This document shows positions 16,914 to 26,243 of a stretch of DNA of 64,000 nt, piece after piece. How positions within the stretch are numbered: the stretch's first letter is position 1; each line of letters starts with the position of its first letter. The translations under genes were made by a program, and so were the position numbers. Location of the stretch: positions 310,001-374,000 of the forward strand of contig NZ_JAFCJK010000003.1 in NCBI RefSeq assembly GCF_018131005.1, written 5' to 3'. The DNA is from Bradyrhizobium lablabi. GTDB lineage: Bacteria > Pseudomonadota > Alphaproteobacteria > Rhizobiales > Xanthobacteraceae. Under the pieces are notes generated by a model. It was not told where the DNA came from and made no database searches. It worked only from the letters and a program-made list of their open reading frames with translations.

Positions 16914-18986
16914 TCAGTGCGCGTCGGCCCAGACCTTCTTCTTGGTGAAGTACATCAGGATCGCGAAGATGATCAGGAACACGAAGACCTGCATGCCGAT
17001 CCGCTTGCGGGCCTCCATGTGCGGCTCGGCAGCCCACATCAGGAAGGTCGTGACGTCGTGGGCGTACTGCGCAACGGTGGTAGGCGAACCGTCGTCATAG
17101 GTCACCTGACCGTCGCTCAGCGGCTTCGGCATCTTGATCGCGTGGCCGGGGAAGTACGTGTTGTAGTACGAGCCCTCGGGAATCGTGATACCGGCCGGCG
17201 TCTTCTCCTCGAACCCCCGCAGGATCGCCGAGACGTAATCCGGCCCCTGCTCCTGGTACTGGGTAAAGAAGTCGAAGACAAACTGTGGGAAGCCGCGCTT
17301 GTAGGAGCGTGCTTTCGTTATCAGCGAGAGATCGGGCGGCGCCGCTCCGCCATTAGCCACGCGCGCGGCCTGCTCGTTCGGGAACGGTGACGGGAAATAG
17401 TCCGCCGGGCGGCCCGGCCGCTCGAACATCTCGCCCTGATCGTTCGGACCGTCCTTGATCTTGTACTCGGATGCGAACGCCGCCGCCTGCGCCGGCGAAT
17501 AGCCGGGACCGCCCGGATCGGCGAGGTTACGGAACGCGATCAAGGACAGGCCGTGGCAAGCGGAGCAGACTTCCTTGTAGACCTTCAGGCCGCGCTGCAG
17601 CGAGCCGCGGTCATACATGCCGAAAGGGCCAGAGAACGACCATTTCTGCGCCGGCGGCGCGTTACCCCCCTCCTCGGCCCTGGCGGTCTGGGTGCTGCCG
17701 GCGAACAGGCCGCCGGCCACCACGAATGCAAGTGCGATCGAGGCTGCAGTCGCGATCTTGCCTCTGCTCCGTGACAAGACATCGTCGGCGATCGAGTTCG
17801 GCACGGGCCGCGGCGTCTCGATTCGGGCGAGCAGCGGCAGCACGATCAGGAAGTAGGCGAAGTAGCAGACCGTGAGGATGCGGCCGGCGATCACATAGAC
17901 GCCTTCCGGCGGCTGCGAGCCGAGATAGCCGAGCAGGATGCAAACGACCACGAAGATCCAGAAGAACTGCTTGGCCAGCGGGCGATATTTCGACGAACGG
18001 GTCTTCGCGTTGTCGAGCCAGGGCAGGAACGCCAGGATGATGATCGCGCCGAACATGCACACCACACCGGCGAGCTTGTTCGGAATCGACCGCAGGATCG
18101 CGTAGAACGGCAGGTAGTACCATTCGGGCACGATGTGCGCCGGCGTGACGCCCGGGTTTGCCGGGATGTAGTTGTCGGCGTCGCCGAGATAGTTCGGCAT
18201 GTAGAAGATGAACCAGGAATAGAAGATCAGGAAGCAGGTCACGCCGAACATGTCCTTTATCGTCGCATGCGGCGTGAACGGCACCGAGTCCTTTTCCGTC
18301 TTGATGTCGACGCCGGCCGGATTGTTCTGGCCCGCGACGTGTAGTGCCCAGACGTGCAGCACCACCACGCCGGCGATCACGAACGGCAGCAGATAGTGCA
18401 GCGAGAAGAAGCGATTCAGCGTCGGGTTGCCGACGGCAAAGCCGCCCCACAGCCAGGTCACGATGGTTTCGCCCAAATAGGGCACGGCGGAGAACAGGTT
18501 GGTGATGACAGTGGCGCCCCAGAAGCTCATCTGGCCCCACGGCAGCACGTAGCCCATGAAGCCGGTCGCCATCATCAGGAGGTAGATGATGACGCCGAGG
18601 ATCCACAGCACCTCGCGCGGCTCCTTGTACGACCCGTAATAGAGGCCGCGGAACATGTGGATGTAAACTGCGAAGAAGAACATCGACGCGCCGCAGGCGT
18701 GCATATTGCGCAACAGCCAGCCATAATTGACGTTGCGGACGATGAGTTCGACCGATTGGAAGGCGAGATCGGCATGCGGCGTGTAATGCATCGCAAGGAT
18801 CACGCCGGTCAGTATCTGTACCGCCAGCATCATCGAGAGGATGGCGCCGAAGGTCCACCAATAGTTGAGGTTACGCGGTGTCGGATAGGCCACGAACGAG
18901 GAATGGACCAGGCCAAAGATCGGAAGGCGCCGTTCGATCCACTTCAAGGCGGGGTTGGTCGGTTGAAAATCGGATGGTCCGCTCAT
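16914..18986 (-). CDS. fbcH: Fused cytochrome b / cytochrome c1 of the bc1 complex
   Basis: This 690-residue polyprotein is the core of ubiquinol-cytochrome c reductase. Residues 1 to about 425 are cytochrome b: multiple membrane helices, the quinol-site [14 protein letters not shown], and paired histidines in the second and fourth helices. A hydrophobic stretch ending ARAEE near residue 438 then acts as the c1 signal, followed by the c-type haem motif CSACH near residue 474, the c1 methionine region, and a C-terminal anchor helix ([14 protein letters not shown]). In B. japonicum the single fbcH product is cleaved to b and c1; the same cleavage is expected here. It follows fbcF in one operon. 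Confidence 0.97.
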   Translation of the reverse strand: MSGPSDFQPTNPALKWIERRLPIFGLVHSSFVAYPTPRNLNYWWTFGAILSMMLAVQILTGVILAMHYTPHADLAFQSVELIVRNVNYGWLLRNMHACGASMFFFAVYIHMFRGLYYGSYKEPREVLWILGVIIYLLMMATGFMGYVLPWGQMSFWGATVITNLFSAVPYLGETIVTWLWGGFAVGNPTLNRFFSLHYLLPFVIAGVVVLHVWALHVAGQNNPAGVDIKTEKDSVPFTPHATIKDMFGVTCFLIFYSWFIFYMPNYLGDADNYIPANPGVTPAHIVPEWYYLPFYAILRSIPNKLAGVVCMFGAIIILAFLPWLDNAKTRSSKYRPLAKQFFWIFVVVCILLGYLGSQPPEGVYVIAGRILTVCYFAYFLIVLPLLARIETPRPVPNSIADDVLSRSRGKIATAASIALAFVVAGGLFAGSTQTARAEEGGNAPPAQKWSFSGPFGMYDRGSLQRGLKVYKEVCSACHGLSLIAFRNLADPGGPGYSPAQAAAFASEYKIKDGPNDQGEMFERPGRPADYFPSPFPNEQAARVANGGAAPPDLSLITKARSYKRGFPQFVFDFFTQYQEQGPDYVSAILRGFEEKTPAGITIPEGSYYNTYFPGHAIKMPKPLSDGQVTYDDGSPTTVAQYAHDVTTFLMWAAEPHMEARKRIGMQVFVFLIIFAILMYFTKKKVWADAH

Positions 18987-19058
18987 TGATGCGATCCTGA
19001 GGAAGAAAAACGACGCGATGGGTCCAAGTCGAGGCAGAGGTCCCGGGAGGGCCGGGAC

Positions 19059-19589
19059 TTAGCCAATCTGGATTTTGGTGTCGGACACGAACTGATATGG
19101 CGGCACCACCAGGTTGGCGGGCGCGGGTCCCTGACGGATACGGCCGGAGGAGTCGTATTGGGAGCCGTGGCAGGGACAGAAGAAGCCGTCGTAATTGCCC
19201 TCATGCGCGATCGGGATACAGCCGAGATGGGTGCAGATGCCGATCACGACCAGCCACTGATCGTGGCCGGGCTTGACGCGGGCCGAGTCGGGCTGCGGGT
19301 CGGGCAGGCTCGAGAGCGGCACGTTCTGGGCCTCCTCGATCTGCTTTTTGGTGCGGTGGCTGATGTAGATCGGCTTGCCGCGCCAGAAGACCTTGATGTC
19401 CTGGCCCTCGCCGATCGGCGTCAGATCGACCTCGATCGGCGCGCCGGCTGCGATCGTCGCGGCATCCGGATTCATCTGGGCGACCAGCGGCCAGACGGTC
19501 GCGGCTGCGCCAACAGCGGCCGCGGCTCCGGTTGCAACATAGAGGAAATCACGGCGTGTCGGATGGTCCGCCGAAGACGCTGTCGTCAC
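19059..19589 (-). CDS. fbcF: Ubiquinol-cytochrome c reductase Rieske iron-sulfur subunit
   Basis: This 176-residue protein has a Tat signal-anchor ([17 protein letters not shown]) and the two Rieske boxes CTHLGC near residue 121 and CPCHGS near residue 140, whose Cys and His ligands hold the 2Fe-2S cluster. It transfers electrons from quinol to cytochrome c1. The start at the GTG codon 19589 yields [15 protein letters not shown], as I recall the Bradyrhizobium protein; the frame is open upstream but the extra residues look non-coding. It lies 72 bp before fbcH. Confidence 0.96.
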   Translation of the reverse strand: MTTASSADHPTRRDFLYVATGAAAAVGAAATVWPLVAQMNPDAATIAAGAPIEVDLTPIGEGQDIKVFWRGKPIYISHRTKKQIEEAQNVPLSSLPDPQPDSARVKPGHDQWLVVIGICTHLGCIPIAHEGNYDGFFCPCHGSQYDSSGRIRQGPAPANLVVPPYQFVSDTKIQIG

Positions 19590-19865
19590 GATTCCAAGCC
19601 CTTTCCTATCCGCAGCCGGTGGAACCGCCCCGGAAACGCGGAGCGCGCCCGGGAAAGGCTGCCGGCGCCCGCGACCCCCGCGGCGGCAGAAAACCGCCAT
19701 TCCGCCACCCCAAACGGCGGAACAGCACTCCAGAATCGTTCTATTGGCACCCTTGCCGGACGAGCGCAAGCCCGCTATCGGCTCGCAAGCGTGCAATGCA
19801 CGAAATCCGCGTCAGGCGATGTTTTATTGAGACAATTCCGTCCTGATCTCACAGGCCGCCACACC

Positions 19866-20320
19866 ATGCAGATCGCGCTGTTTCAGCCAGATATCCCCCA
19901 GAACACAGGGACGATTCTGCGGCTCTGCGCCTGCCTGGGTGTTGCCGTCCATATTATCGAGCCGGCAGGCTTCGAAACCTCCGATCGGCATTTCCGCCGG
20001 GCGGGCATGGACTATCTGATCATGTCAGGCTAACGCGTCACGACTCATGGTCAAAATTCGAAGAATGGCGTAACGAGACGGGCTGTCGGCTGATCCTGTT
20101 CACGACCAAGGCGGCGACATCCTATCTTGATTTCCGCTATGCCGCCTCCGATGTGCTGCTGTTCGGGCGCGAGACCGCCGGCGTGACCGATGCGGTCGTG
20201 GCGGCCGCGGATGCGCGGCTGGTGATCCCGATCAAGCGATCCCTGCGCTCGCTCAATGTGGCGGTCACCGTGGCCATGGCAGTCGGCGAGGCGCTGCGCC
20301 AGACCGGTTCGGCAATCTGA
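19866..20320 (+). pseudogene. trmL: tRNA (cytidine34-2'-O)-methyltransferase TrmL, interrupted by a one-base deletion
   Basis: The first frame encodes MQIALFQPDIPQNTGTILRL through HFRRAGMDYL, the normal TrmL N-terminus, then runs into TAA at 20032. Shifting one frame near 20016-20018 restores the rest: DHVRLTRHDSWSKFEEWR, LLFGRETAGV and IPIKRSLRSLNVAV (the SPOUT knot), ending in TGA at 20320. One missing base after CTATCT explains everything, since CTC-GAT would restore the usual YLDH. TrmL methylates the wobble base of tRNA-Leu. Either the gene is inactivated or the base is a sequencing or assembly error; the undamaged second half favours a recent or artefactual change. Confidence 0.92.
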
Positions 20321-20329
20321 AGGTGTGCA

Positions 20330-20962
20330 ATGAGCTACGCGATCAAGGAGATCTTTCTGACGCTGCAGGGCGAAGGCGCACAAGCGGGCCGCGCCTCGGT
20401 GTTCTGCCGCTTCGCCGGCTGCAATCTGTGGACCGGGCGTGAGCAGGATCGTGCCGGTGCCATCTGTCAGTTCTGTGACACCGACTTCGTCGGCACCGAC
20501 GGCACGCTGGGTGGCCGCTACGCGACGGCCGACGAACTCGCCGACACCATCGCCGCGCAATGGACCGGCGACGACACCAACCGCTACGTCGTGCTGACTG
20601 GCGGCGAACCGCTGCTGCAGGTCGACGCCCCCCTGATCGCGGCGCTGCACGACAGGGGCTTTGCGATCGCTGTCGAGACCAACGGGACCGTCGAGGTGCC
20701 CGACGGGCTCGACTGGATCTGCGTCAGCCCGAAGGCCGGCGCCGACCTCGTGGTCCGAAAGGGACATGAGCTCAAGCTGGTCTACCCCCAGGCACAGGCG
20801 ACGCCAGAAGATTTCGCGGACCTCTCGTTCGAGCGCTTCTCGCTGCAGCCGATGGACAGTCCCGACGTGATCGAAAACACCGCGCGCGCAGTCGACTACT
20901 GCCTCAAGCATCCGCAATGGCGGCTCAGCCTGCAAACGCACAAGACACTCGGCATCAGGTAA
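20330..20962 (+). CDS. queE: 7-carboxy-7-deazaguanine synthase QueE (radical SAM)
   Basis: This 210-residue radical-SAM enzyme converts 6-carboxytetrahydropterin to 7-carboxy-7-deazaguanine on the way to queuosine. The cluster motif has the QueE-specific spacing CX14CX2C, running from FAGCN to CQFCDTDF. LTGGEPLLQVD (the SAM-binding GGE) lies near residue 88 and the substrate region ETNGT near 121. It starts 9 bp after the trmL reading frame and is followed by queD, so the two make a queuosine pair. Confidence 0.96.
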   Translation: MSYAIKEIFLTLQGEGAQAGRASVFCRFAGCNLWTGREQDRAGAICQFCDTDFVGTDGTLGGRYATADELADTIAAQWTGDDTNRYVVLTGGEPLLQVDAPLIAALHDRGFAIAVETNGTVEVPDGLDWICVSPKAGADLVVRKGHELKLVYPQAQATPEDFADLSFERFSLQPMDSPDVIENTARAVDYCLKHPQWRLSLQTHKTLGIR

Positions 20963-20993
20963 TTGGCATCAACAGAACTGGATTGTTGGAGAG

Positions 20994-21359
20994 ATGTGGG
21001 AACTGACGAAATCGTTCCGCTTCGAGGCGGCACATGCGCTGTCCGGAACAACTTTTGGCGCCGCGAGCGAGGAGATTCACGGCCACTCCTTCCGGGCCGA
21101 AGTGACCGTGCGCGGCACGCCCGACCCGAAAACCGGAATGGTCATCGATCTCGGCCTCCTCGAACGCAGCATGGCGGAGGTGCAGAAGGCCCTCGACCAC
21201 AAGCTTCTGAACAAGATCGAGGCGCTCGGGCCGCCGACGCTGGAAAACCTCTCGCGCTTCATCTGGGAGCGGCTGCAACACACGGGCCGACTGACCCGCG
21301 TCAGCGTGCACCGTGACAGCTACAGCGAGAGCTGCACCTATTATGGGCCGCAGGGCTAG
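20994..21359 (+). CDS. queD: 6-carboxy-5,6,7,8-tetrahydropterin synthase QueD
   Basis: This 121-residue T-fold enzyme acts one step before QueE. The zinc ligands are His in FEAAHALSG and the pair in [12 protein letters not shown]. The DHKLLN and [11 protein letters not shown] segments and the catalytic glutamate near the C-terminus ([10 protein letters not shown]) are present. The length is normal. It lies 31 bp after queE; folE and queC are elsewhere. Confidence 0.95.
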   Translation: MWELTKSFRFEAAHALSGTTFGAASEEIHGHSFRAEVTVRGTPDPKTGMVIDLGLLERSMAEVQKALDHKLLNKIEALGPPTLENLSRFIWERLQHTGRLTRVSVHRDSYSESCTYYGPQG

Positions 21360-21368
21360 ATTTCATAA

Positions 21369-21440
21369 CCGTCATTTCGAGGCGAAGCGACGAAGCAATC
21401 CGTTCTTTCCCTTGGCGCTATGCCTGCCTCGCGATGACGG
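21369..21440. repeat. Short palindromic intergenic repeat
   Basis: A 72-bp imperfect inverted repeat begins CCGTCATTTCGAGGCG and ends CGCGATGACGG, with GAAGCGACGAAGCAATCC inside. It lies between queD and hemF and resembles the GTCATTGCGAGCGAAGCG-type repeat common in Bradyrhizobium and Rhodopseudomonas (from memory). Confidence 0.7.
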
Positions 21441-21462
21441 AGAACAACCTCAGGAATTCTTT

Positions 21463-22350
21463 ATGGATATCTCCATCATCGAGGATCGCAAGGCGCGGGC
21501 ACGAAGCTGGTTCGAGTCATTGCGCAACGACATCTGCGCGGCCCTCGAACGGCTCGAGGACAACGCGCCCACCTCCCTCTATCCCGGCAGCGCCGGCCGT
21601 TTCGTGCGCACGCCCTGGGACCGCACCGACCACAGCGGCAAGCCAGGCGGCGGCGGCGTGATGTCGATGATGCACGGCCGGCTGTTCGAGAAGGTCGGCG
21701 TGCACTGCTCGACCGTGCACGGCGAATTCGCCCCCGAGTTCCGTGCGCAAATTCCGGGTGCCGCCGACGATCCGCGCTTTTGGGCCTCTGGCATTTCGCT
21801 GATCGCCCATTTGCACAATCCGAATGTGCCGGCGGTGCATATGAACACTCGTTTCGTCGTCACCACAAAGGCCTGGTTCGGTGGCGGCGCCGACCTGACG
21901 CCGCTGTTGAACCGGCGGCGCACGCAGGAGGATCCCGACACAATCGCGTTCCATGCCGCGATGAAGCACGCCTGCAGCGGGCCGAACAGTGTCGCCGACT
22001 ACGACAAATACAAAAAATGGTGCGACGAATATTTCTATCTGCCGCACCGGCAAGAGGCGCGAGGCATCGGCGGCATCTTCTACGATTGGCATGACAGCGG
22101 CGACTGGGAGGCCGACCTCGTCTTCACCCAGGATGTCGGCCGCGCCTTTCTGAAAGTCTATCCCGAGCTGGTGCGGCGCAATTTCAGGACGCCGTGGACG
22201 GCCGAAGATCGCGACGAGCAATTGGTGCGGCGCGGCCGCTATGTCGAGTTCAACCTGCTCTACGATCGCGGCACCATCTTCGGCCTGAAGACCGGCGGCA
22301 ACGTGGACTCGATCCTGTCGTCGCTGCCGCCGGAAGTGAAATGGCCATGA
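21463..22350 (+). CDS. hemF: Oxygen-dependent coproporphyrinogen III oxidase
   Basis: This 295-residue protein oxidatively decarboxylates coproporphyrinogen III in haem synthesis. The family segments [24 protein letters not shown] and the C-terminal [18 protein letters not shown] are intact. The start at 21463 gives [13 protein letters not shown]. Its stop overlaps the start of the HAD phosphatase gene (ATGA), so the two are translationally coupled. It needs O2; no anaerobic hemN is visible here. Confidence 0.96.
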   Translation: MDISIIEDRKARARSWFESLRNDICAALERLEDNAPTSLYPGSAGRFVRTPWDRTDHSGKPGGGGVMSMMHGRLFEKVGVHCSTVHGEFAPEFRAQIPGAADDPRFWASGISLIAHLHNPNVPAVHMNTRFVVTTKAWFGGGADLTPLLNRRRTQEDPDTIAFHAAMKHACSGPNSVADYDKYKKWCDEYFYLPHRQEARGIGGIFYDWHDSGDWEADLVFTQDVGRAFLKVYPELVRRNFRTPWTAEDRDEQLVRRGRYVEFNLLYDRGTIFGLKTGGNVDSILSSLPPEVKWP

Positions 22351-23093
22351 CAAGACTCCCGCGCGCGATGCTGATCGACATGGATGACACGATCCTGTCG
22401 GCCTATGGGCGTCCCGAGATCGCCTGGAACAAGATCGCGGCGGAATTCGCCGACGAGCTTGCGCCGCTGTCATCGCAAGCGGTGGCAGCCGCCGTGCTGT
22501 CCTACGCGCGGCAATTCTGGTCGACCGCCGAGCCGGCATGGCGGATGAAGCTCACCGAGGCGCGGCGCCTCACGGTGAAGGGCGGCTTCGCCGCGCTCGC
22601 CGCCGACGGCCACCGTGCGCTACCCGACGATCTCGCGCACCGGATCGCCGACCGCTTCACCATTTATCGCGAGGAGGAGATGTTCGTCTTCCCCGGCGCG
22701 CATGAGGCGATCGATGCGCTGAAGGCGCTCGGCATCAAGCTCGCGCTGGTGACCAACGGCGCCGCCGACATGCAGCGCGCAAAGGTTGAGCGCTTCGCGC
22801 TGGGCCATCGCTTCGATCACATCCAGATCGAAGGCGAGCACGGCTTCGGCAAGCCGGAAGAGCGCGCCTATCAGCACGCGATGGACGCGCTCGGCGTCAC
22901 CGCGCCGGAGACCTGGATGGTCGGCGACAATCTCGAATGGGAAGTCGAGGCGCCGCAGCGGCTCGGCATCTACGCGATCTGGATCGACGTGCACGGCAAC
23001 GGCCTGCCGGCGGGATCGATGGTGAAGCCCGACCGCATCATCCGCTCGCTCACCGAACTCGTACCTGGCCTCTCTTCAGCGCAGCGCGCCTGA
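22347..23093 (+). CDS. HAD family hydrolase (phosphatase-like)
   Basis: This 248-residue HAD protein has motif I DMDDTILS (nucleophile and acid Asp), motif II VTNGAA, a lysine in [10 protein letters not shown], and motif [11 protein letters not shown] helical cap of the phosphoglycolate-phosphatase / YjjG type lies between motifs I and II. The start at 22347 overlaps the hemF stop by four bases; an in-frame ATG two codons earlier is possible. The substrate is not evident, although coupling to hemF is notable. Confidence 0.87.
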   Translation: MTRLPRAMLIDMDDTILSAYGRPEIAWNKIAAEFADELAPLSSQAVAAAVLSYARQFWSTAEPAWRMKLTEARRLTVKGGFAALAADGHRALPDDLAHRIADRFTIYREEEMFVFPGAHEAIDALKALGIKLALVTNGAADMQRAKVERFALGHRFDHIQIEGEHGFGKPEERAYQHAMDALGVTAPETWMVGDNLEWEVEAPQRLGIYAIWIDVHGNGLPAGSMVKPDRIIRSLTELVPGLSSAQRA

Positions 23094-23195
23094 CATCATC
23101 ACGACGCCACCGATCATGGAAGCAAACAACGCGTCGGCGGCCACAACAAGAAGCTGCGCGAGCGAGATGTCGGCAAAACCCGAGAGAAGACTCAC
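23076..23195 (-). CDS. Putative 39-residue single-helix membrane peptide
   Basis: The GTG at 23195 overlaps the cca stop codon as GTGA, the same coupling style used by the three upstream junctions of this operon. The product (SLLSGFADISLAQLLVVAAD, then [18 protein letters not shown]) is one amphipathic-to-hydrophobic segment with no charged interior. Its last 18 bp overlap the end of the converging HAD gene. I know no family. Coding status rests on the overlap and composition. Confidence 0.48.
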   Translation of the reverse strand: MSLLSGFADISLAQLLVVAADALFASMIGGVVMMSGALR

Positions 23196-24448
23196 AGCCG
23201 ATGGTCGCGGGTGAAGCGGGAGACGGTCTGATCGGCGATCGCCGACAAGACCCGGGGCTCCAGCGGAAAGTTTGCCGCAAGCCAAGCGTCCTCGGCCAAG
23301 GTCAGGACATGCCCCAGTGCCGGACCCTCCGCAATCCCGCGCGCGATGAAATCCGCGGCCTTCAAGGGAAATTGAGGCGCTTGCCAGCGCTGCGGCAGCG
23401 TGGCGAGCGCGCGCCATTGCTCGACATCCCGGCCTGCGCCGGTCCGCGCCCACGCCAGCAGGAGCCGGTCGCGATAGGCATCTTCACCCAGCCGGTAGAG
23501 CCTCCGGCGCGCCACCGTCTCGTCCATGCCGGGCAACCGCCACCAGCGATGGCCCATGGAGTCGAGCGCCTTGGCCTCGGCATTGGAGAGCCGCAGCCGC
23601 GTCGCGATGCGGCGCGCATCCTCGGTCACGGCGACCGTGAGCGCACCGAGCCTGCGCGTGGCGGATGTTGCAAGCCCCATCAGCTTCTCGATCTCGATCA
23701 TCGCCGCGAACGGGCCGGTATAGGCGATGCCCCCGAACACCGGCAGCAACAGGCCGCCATCGGCCATCGCGACCACCGCTGCCACGGCGCCGTCCGCGAC
23801 CACGAGCTTCAGCGTCTCCATACGGATGCGCTCGGCGGAAAGATCCGCAAGCCCCGCGCGAGCGTCGATGCAGGCGAGATAGCCGGCGCGATCGACCTCG
23901 CCTGAGCCGTAAGCGGCATGAAACCGGAAGAAACGAAGGATGCGCAGATAGTCCTCGGCGATCCGCCGCGCGGGATCGCCGATGAAGCGCACGCGCCGCG
24001 CGTCGATATCGGCGAGCCCGCCGACGCAATCGTGCACTACGCCGGCGGCGTCGACGGACAGGCCGTTGATGGTGAAATCGCGCCGCTCGGCGTCGCGCAC
24101 CCAGTCGCGGCCGAATGCCACCTTGGCCCTGCGGCCATCGGTTTCGGTGTCCTCGCGCAGCGTCGTCACCTCGACTGGCTGACCGTCGACCACAAGCGTC
24201 ACGGTGCCGTGCTCGACGCCGGTCGGCACGCTCTTGATGCCGGCGGCCTTCGCCCGTCGCATCACTTCGTCGGGCAAGGCCGTGGTGGCGACATCGATGT
24301 CGCCGGGCGCGATCCGCAGCAACGCGTTGCGCACCGCGCCGCCGACCACCCGCGCCTCCTCGCCGCCACCGTTGAGCAGGCCGAGCACGCGCGCCGCCGG
24401 GCCTGCGCTGAGCCAGGGTGCGTCCGACAGCAGGCGCGCCTGTTTCAT
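23192..24448 (-). CDS. cca: CCA tRNA nucleotidyltransferase
   Basis: This 418-residue class II nucleotidyltransferase adds or repairs the CCA end of tRNA. It has GGAVRN at residues 36-41, the catalytic DID at 50-52, the ERRDFTING motif near 121, and an RRVRFIGDPARRIAEDYLRILRFFRF block. The C-terminal half is helical, without an HD phosphohydrolase motif. Its start overlaps the DUF6111 stop as ATGA. Confidence 0.95.
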   Translation of the reverse strand: MKQARLLSDAPWLSAGPAARVLGLLNGGGEEARVVGGAVRNALLRIAPGDIDVATTALPDEVMRRAKAAGIKSVPTGVEHGTVTLVVDGQPVEVTTLREDTETDGRRAKVAFGRDWVRDAERRDFTINGLSVDAAGVVHDCVGGLADIDARRVRFIGDPARRIAEDYLRILRFFRFHAAYGSGEVDRAGYLACIDARAGLADLSAERIRMETLKLVVADGAVAAVVAMADGGLLLPVFGGIAYTGPFAAMIEIEKLMGLATSATRRLGALTVAVTEDARRIATRLRLSNAEAKALDSMGHRWWRLPGMDETVARRRLYRLGEDAYRDRLLLAWARTGAGRDVEQWRALATLPQRWQAPQFPLKAADFIARGIAEGPALGHVLTLAEDAWLAANFPLEPRVLSAIADQTVSRFTRDHRL

Positions 24449-24708
24449 CGCTCAACTCCGGGCACCAGCCTTCCATTCTCGATATGAGCGGGAACATAGG
24501 TGGAGTCTGGCGGCGCGCCGCCATAATGCGCGAGCAGGAGGAAGCTCGCGATGACGAGCAGCAGCGCCGCGAGGGTCAGCTTTGCAAGCATCGGCACCGG
24601 CCAGGACGCCGGCACCGTCACGCCGGAACGCGTCGCAATGAGAACGAGGGCATAGACGGCAAACGGGATCAGGAAAATCGCGATCTCGGTCAACGCCGTC
24701 CGGATCAT
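24445..24708 (-). CDS. DUF6111 family membrane protein
   Basis: This 87-residue protein has two hydrophobic helices (IAIFLIPFAVYALVLIA and LTLAALLLVIASFLLLA) and a short soluble tail YVPAHIENGRLVPGVER, which is the conserved signature of DUF6111 in Hyphomicrobiales. The start at 24708 overlaps the Nudix stop (ATGA) and the stop overlaps the cca start (ATGA). The function is unknown. Confidence 0.85.
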   Translation of the reverse strand: MIRTALTEIAIFLIPFAVYALVLIATRSGVTVPASWPVPMLAKLTLAALLLVIASFLLLAHYGGAPPDSTYVPAHIENGRLVPGVER

Positions 24709-25379
24709 GACAGATAGATCCGTTCGTAAAGAACGCGCAGAATCCCGGCCGTCGCCCCCCAAATATAGCGCTCGGCGAACGGCATCGCGTAATAGGAGCG
24801 ATCCATGCCGCGGAATTCCTTGGTGTGGATCTGGTGGTTCTCAGGATTCATCAGGAACGCGAGCGGCACCTCGAAGGCATCGACGACCTCGGCTTCATTG
24901 ATCTTCAGCGCAAAGCCCGGCTTCACCTTTGCGACCGTCGGCAGGATGCGGAAGCCGAAGGCTGTGCCGTAAAGGTCGAGATAGCCGATCGGCTCGATGA
25001 AATCGCGCTTGAGACCAACCTCCTCGCAGGCCTCGCGCACGGCGGCATCGACGGGCGAGGCGTCTGTTGCATCGATCTTGCCGCCCGGAAAGGAAATCTG
25101 GCCGGCATGACTGGACAGATGCGGCGAGCGCTGCGTCAGCAGCACGGTAGGTTCGCGACGGTCGATCACCGGGATCAGGACGGCGGCCGGCCGCACCGGC
25201 TGCTCCTTCGCGACCAGCTCCAGCATGCGGTCGTTGCCTGCATCGCCGGTGCGCGGAATAATGTTGGGATCGACGAGGCCTGGCGGCACGTCGAAGTTCA
25301 GCCGGGCACGGCTCCGCGCAAAAAACTCCGTCGAGCCGATCGCCGCCGCCGGTTGCACCCTTAGCATCGGCTCGTTCAA
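24705..25379 (-). CDS. Nudix hydrolase, CoA pyrophosphatase type
   Basis: This 224-residue protein has the Nudix box GGKIDATDASPVDAAVREAC followed by EEVGL, with Asp replacing the first Glu as in CoA diphosphatases. The preceding LLTQRSPHLSSHAGQISFPG is the UPF0035/CoA-recognition signature of NudL-like enzymes, which cleave CoA to phosphopantetheine and 3',5'-ADP. It is coupled by four-base overlaps to DUF1285 upstream and DUF6111 downstream. Confidence 0.9.
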   Translation of the reverse strand: MNEPMLRVQPAAAIGSTEFFARSRARLNFDVPPGLVDPNIIPRTGDAGNDRMLELVAKEQPVRPAAVLIPVIDRREPTVLLTQRSPHLSSHAGQISFPGGKIDATDASPVDAAVREACEEVGLKRDFIEPIGYLDLYGTAFGFRILPTVAKVKPGFALKINEAEVVDAFEVPLAFLMNPENHQIHTKEFRGMDRSYYAMPFAERYIWGATAGILRVLYERIYLS

Positions 25380-26017
25380 AGCGCGTCCCTCACCTGCTTC
25401 GCATCCGCCATCGCGAAGAATACGCCGCCGGACTCGACCCCGAACATCGGCCGACCATCGACCACCCGCTCCTCGCCCATGTCAACCAGATCGTAGTATA
25501 GCGCGCGCGTAACCTTGGCCCAGAGATCGGCGCGGACATGCAGATAAGGCGTTAGTCCGCCGTCCTCGGCGGCCTCGAAACGCAGGCCGTGTCCCCTCCC
25601 GCAATCGACCCAATCGTCGACATTGGTGCGGAACCTTAACAAACGTCCACGTTCGTCGTCCCGCGTCTGCATTTCGACCGCAAGGAACGGCGCATCGTCC
25701 ACGCGGATGCCAACCTTCTCCACCGGCGTCACGAGAAAGTGCTTGCCGCTTTCGCGCTTGAGGATGGTTGAGAACAGTCGCACCAGAGCGGGCCGGCCGA
25801 TCGGCGTTCCCATGTAGAACCACGTTCCATCGCCGGCGATTCGCATGTCGAGATCGCCACAAAACGGCGGATTCCAAAGGTGAACCGGCGGCAGGGCCTT
25901 GCCGCCTGCGGGCCCGGATGTCGCAGCGTGGCTCGCCGCAGCGGTGAGACCTTCGAGACTCTTACCTTCGAGGCCCGTTGTTTCACGGCCCTGATCGGTC
26001 TGCCCTTGCTTCGCCAT
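25376..26017 (-). CDS. DUF1285 domain protein
   Basis: This 213-residue protein belongs to DUF1285, seen in the pattern LWNPPFCGDLDMRIAGDGTW, YMGTPIGRPALVRLFSTILK and LVTPVEKVGIRVDDAPF. The first 40 residues are a variable polar leader. The family is small, soluble and of unknown biochemical function. It is the first gene of the operon DUF1285-Nudix-DUF6111-cca and probably carries its promoter in the 26018-26240 region, divergent from moxR. Confidence 0.85.
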   Translation of the reverse strand: MAKQGQTDQGRETTGLEGKSLEGLTAAASHAATSGPAGGKALPPVHLWNPPFCGDLDMRIAGDGTWFYMGTPIGRPALVRLFSTILKRESGKHFLVTPVEKVGIRVDDAPFLAVEMQTRDDERGRLLRFRTNVDDWVDCGRGHGLRFEAAEDGGLTPYLHVRADLWAKVTRALYYDLVDMGEERVVDGRPMFGVESGGVFFAMADAKQVRDAL

Positions 26018-26047
26018 TGTTTGCCTTGAAGTTTCCAGCTCTCAATC

Positions 26048-26062
26048 TGGCACGATTGGTGC
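26048..26062 (+). promoter_or_regulatory. Near-consensus sigma-54 (-24/-12) promoter upstream of moxR
   Basis: TGGCACGATTGGTGCA has the invariant GG and GC separated by exactly 10 bases and matches TGGCACG-N4-TTGCA except at one position. It points toward the MoxR operon, giving a predicted start near 26074 and a leader of about 170 nt. No clear NifA-type TGT-N10-ACA site was found upstream. Confidence 0.55.
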
Positions 26063-26243
26063 ACGTTCCCTACATGTGGGCGGGGCGTCATTCTCGCCAC
26101 ATCGTGATGCAGTTCATACCCCGAAATGCCGATAATGTGGGGATAGTTTAATTCAACGAATACATGGCCTTCGTGCCGGTTTAGCATGAGGCCCGTGAGA
26201 TGACGATGCGGATTGATCGCACCGTCAAGAAGGAGTTGACGCA

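Noticed and set aside
16035..17390. 451-codon plus-strand frame across the dienelactone hydrolase and the end of fbcH
   Set aside because: It is antisense to two well-supported genes and crosses an intrinsic terminator. The product has no domain signature.
19744..19757. TGGCACCCTTGCC as a second sigma-54 promoter upstream of trmL
   Set aside because: The spacing between the GG and GC elements is wrong for -24/-12 recognition.
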